From NCBI GenBank assembly GCA_005879095.1, contig VBLM01000032.1, positions 1-5,342 of the forward strand: a stretch of DNA of 5,342 bases, read 5' to 3'. This stretch comes from Deltaproteobacteria bacterium. GTDB lineage: Bacteria > Myxococcota > Myxococcia > Myxococcales > 40CM-4-68-19. Made by a program: the position numbers and the translations under genes. Below the pieces are notes generated by a model, which was given only the letters and a program-made list of their open reading frames with translations, was not told where the DNA came from and made no database searches. Below, one piece after another: positions 4,741-5,342 of the stretch; position 1 is the stretch's first letter; each line of letters starts with the position of its first letter.

Positions 4741-5342
4741 ATGACCGCTCGAACCGCCAGCCCCGCCGTGCTCGCGCTCTGCTTCGCTTGCGACGCCTCG
4801 GTCTTCACCTCGCAGACCGACGGCCTTTTCCCTTCGACTCCGGACACCACCGAATCGGCCACCTGCTTCAACGGTCGGCCGCGGCTCACCTGCCGCGCCG
4901 CAGGCGATCCGATGCAGGAGTGCTTCATCGATCACTCCACGCGCCGCAGCGGGATTCCGGCCTGCCCGGACGGCACGTACGCGCGCGGCCTCGACATCGA
5001 GGCGAGGACGCTGGTCTGCTGCTACGGCCAGGAGCGGGGATACGCGCAGTTCGGCGCGCCGGAGAGTGTCGAGAGCAGCATCTGCGGCAGCGACAGCTAC
5101 GTCACCGGCATCGACGACGACGGCGAAAAGCTCCTCTGCCGCGAGCCGCTCCACGACGACGGCGTCGCCGCGCTGCCCGGCTCGGGCTCGTCCGACCCGC
5201 GGCCGTTCAATCCCAACGCCGAATGGAAACGGACGACGCGGAACTGGCTCGCGCGCGTGCTCGACATTCCGGTCGTCACCTGGCTCGAGCTGACGTCGGG
5301 GAAGGATCCACGGATCCCGGTCGCCGCCGATCCGGTCGAGCT
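4741..5342 (+). CDS. Secreted Cys-rich protein with internal C-x17-C repeats (3' end beyond window)
   Basis: The reading frame is open to the right edge, so only about 200 N-terminal residues are visible. No named family is recognised. Residues 1-17 resemble a short signal sequence (MTARTASPAVLALCFAC); C17 could be a lipobox Cys, but LCFAC is a poor match, so lipoprotein status is doubtful. Eight further Cys follow at 42, 51, 61, 75, 93, 94, 115 and 133. Two units align: C75-PDGTYARGLDIEARTLV-C93 and C115-GSDSYVTGIDDDGEKLL-C133. Both are C-x17-C with a T/S-Y-x-x-G-L/I-D core, suggesting disulfide-bonded small repeats in an exported protein. A Gly/Ser-rich linker (145-151) leads to a Trp-containing segment of unknown role. 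An in-frame ATG at 4717 would add eight residues and another Arg to the signal; neither start has a good Shine-Dalgarno. It is divergent from the barrel-like gene. Confidence 0.7.
   Translation, partial: MTARTASPAVLALCFACDASVFTSQTDGLFPSTPDTTESATCFNGRPRLTCRAAGDPMQECFIDHSTRRSGIPACPDGTYARGLDIEARTLVCCYGQERGYAQFGAPESVESSICGSDSYVTGIDDDGEKLLCREPLHDDGVAALPGSGSSDPRPFNPNAEWKRTTRNWLARVLDIPVVTWLELTSGKDPRIPVAADPVE

Noticed and set aside
4065..4928. Minus-strand open frame of 287 codons overlapping the barrel-like gene in another frame
   Set aside because: It has a low-complexity Arg/Gly/Asp-rich product, overlaps the barrel-like gene fully and crosses the divergent promoter region.
4591..5154. Minus-strand open frame of 187 codons opposite the Cys-rich gene
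   Set aside because: The composition is Ala/Arg-biased with no motif. The plus-strand frame carries patterned Cys repeats and a signal-like start, so it is the better gene.

Overview
The window is GC-rich and densely coding, with G/C-rich third codon positions. Four genes lie head-to-tail on the minus strand (transcription runs right to left). One gene on the plus strand is cut by the right edge. The gene content suggests a Gram-negative, high-GC bacterium: a CHASE2 membrane cyclase, a CRP-like regulator, a class II-type cyclic-nucleotide phosphodiesterase, a small exported barrel-like protein and a Cys-rich secreted protein. A myxobacterium or another former deltaproteobacterium fits best, but no marker gene here proves it.

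Layout in order of minus-strand transcription. At 4582-4079 is a small exported protein that looks like an outer-membrane beta-barrel. An 81-bp gap with a 7-bp tandem repeat follows. At 3997-1505 is a large membrane adenylate/guanylate cyclase with a CHASE2 sensor. A 71-bp gap follows, holding a CRP-type palindrome (GTGA-N6-TCAC) and a second inverted repeat. At 1433-786 is a CRP/FNR-type cyclic-nucleotide-binding regulator. Four bases later, at 781-14, is a metallo-beta-lactamase-fold cyclic-nucleotide phosphodiesterase. On the plus strand from 4741 (or 4717) to the window edge is the N-terminal part of a secreted Cys-rich protein with an internal C-x17-C repeat. It is divergent from the barrel-like gene.

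The central three genes form a compact second-messenger circuit: synthesis (CHASE2 cyclase), sensing (CRP-like protein) and destruction (phosphodiesterase). The CRP-type palindrome lies directly in front of the regulator gene, and a one-mismatch relative lies in the divergent promoter region at 4645-4658. This suggests that the regulator controls its own gene and the two exported-protein genes. That is inference: the regulator's recognition helix differs from E. coli CRP at a key DNA-contact position. A second point of note is the start of the barrel-like gene. Its only good Shine-Dalgarno lies 36 nt from the ATG, with a strong predicted hairpin filling the space and an in-frame ACG that would give a better signal peptide.
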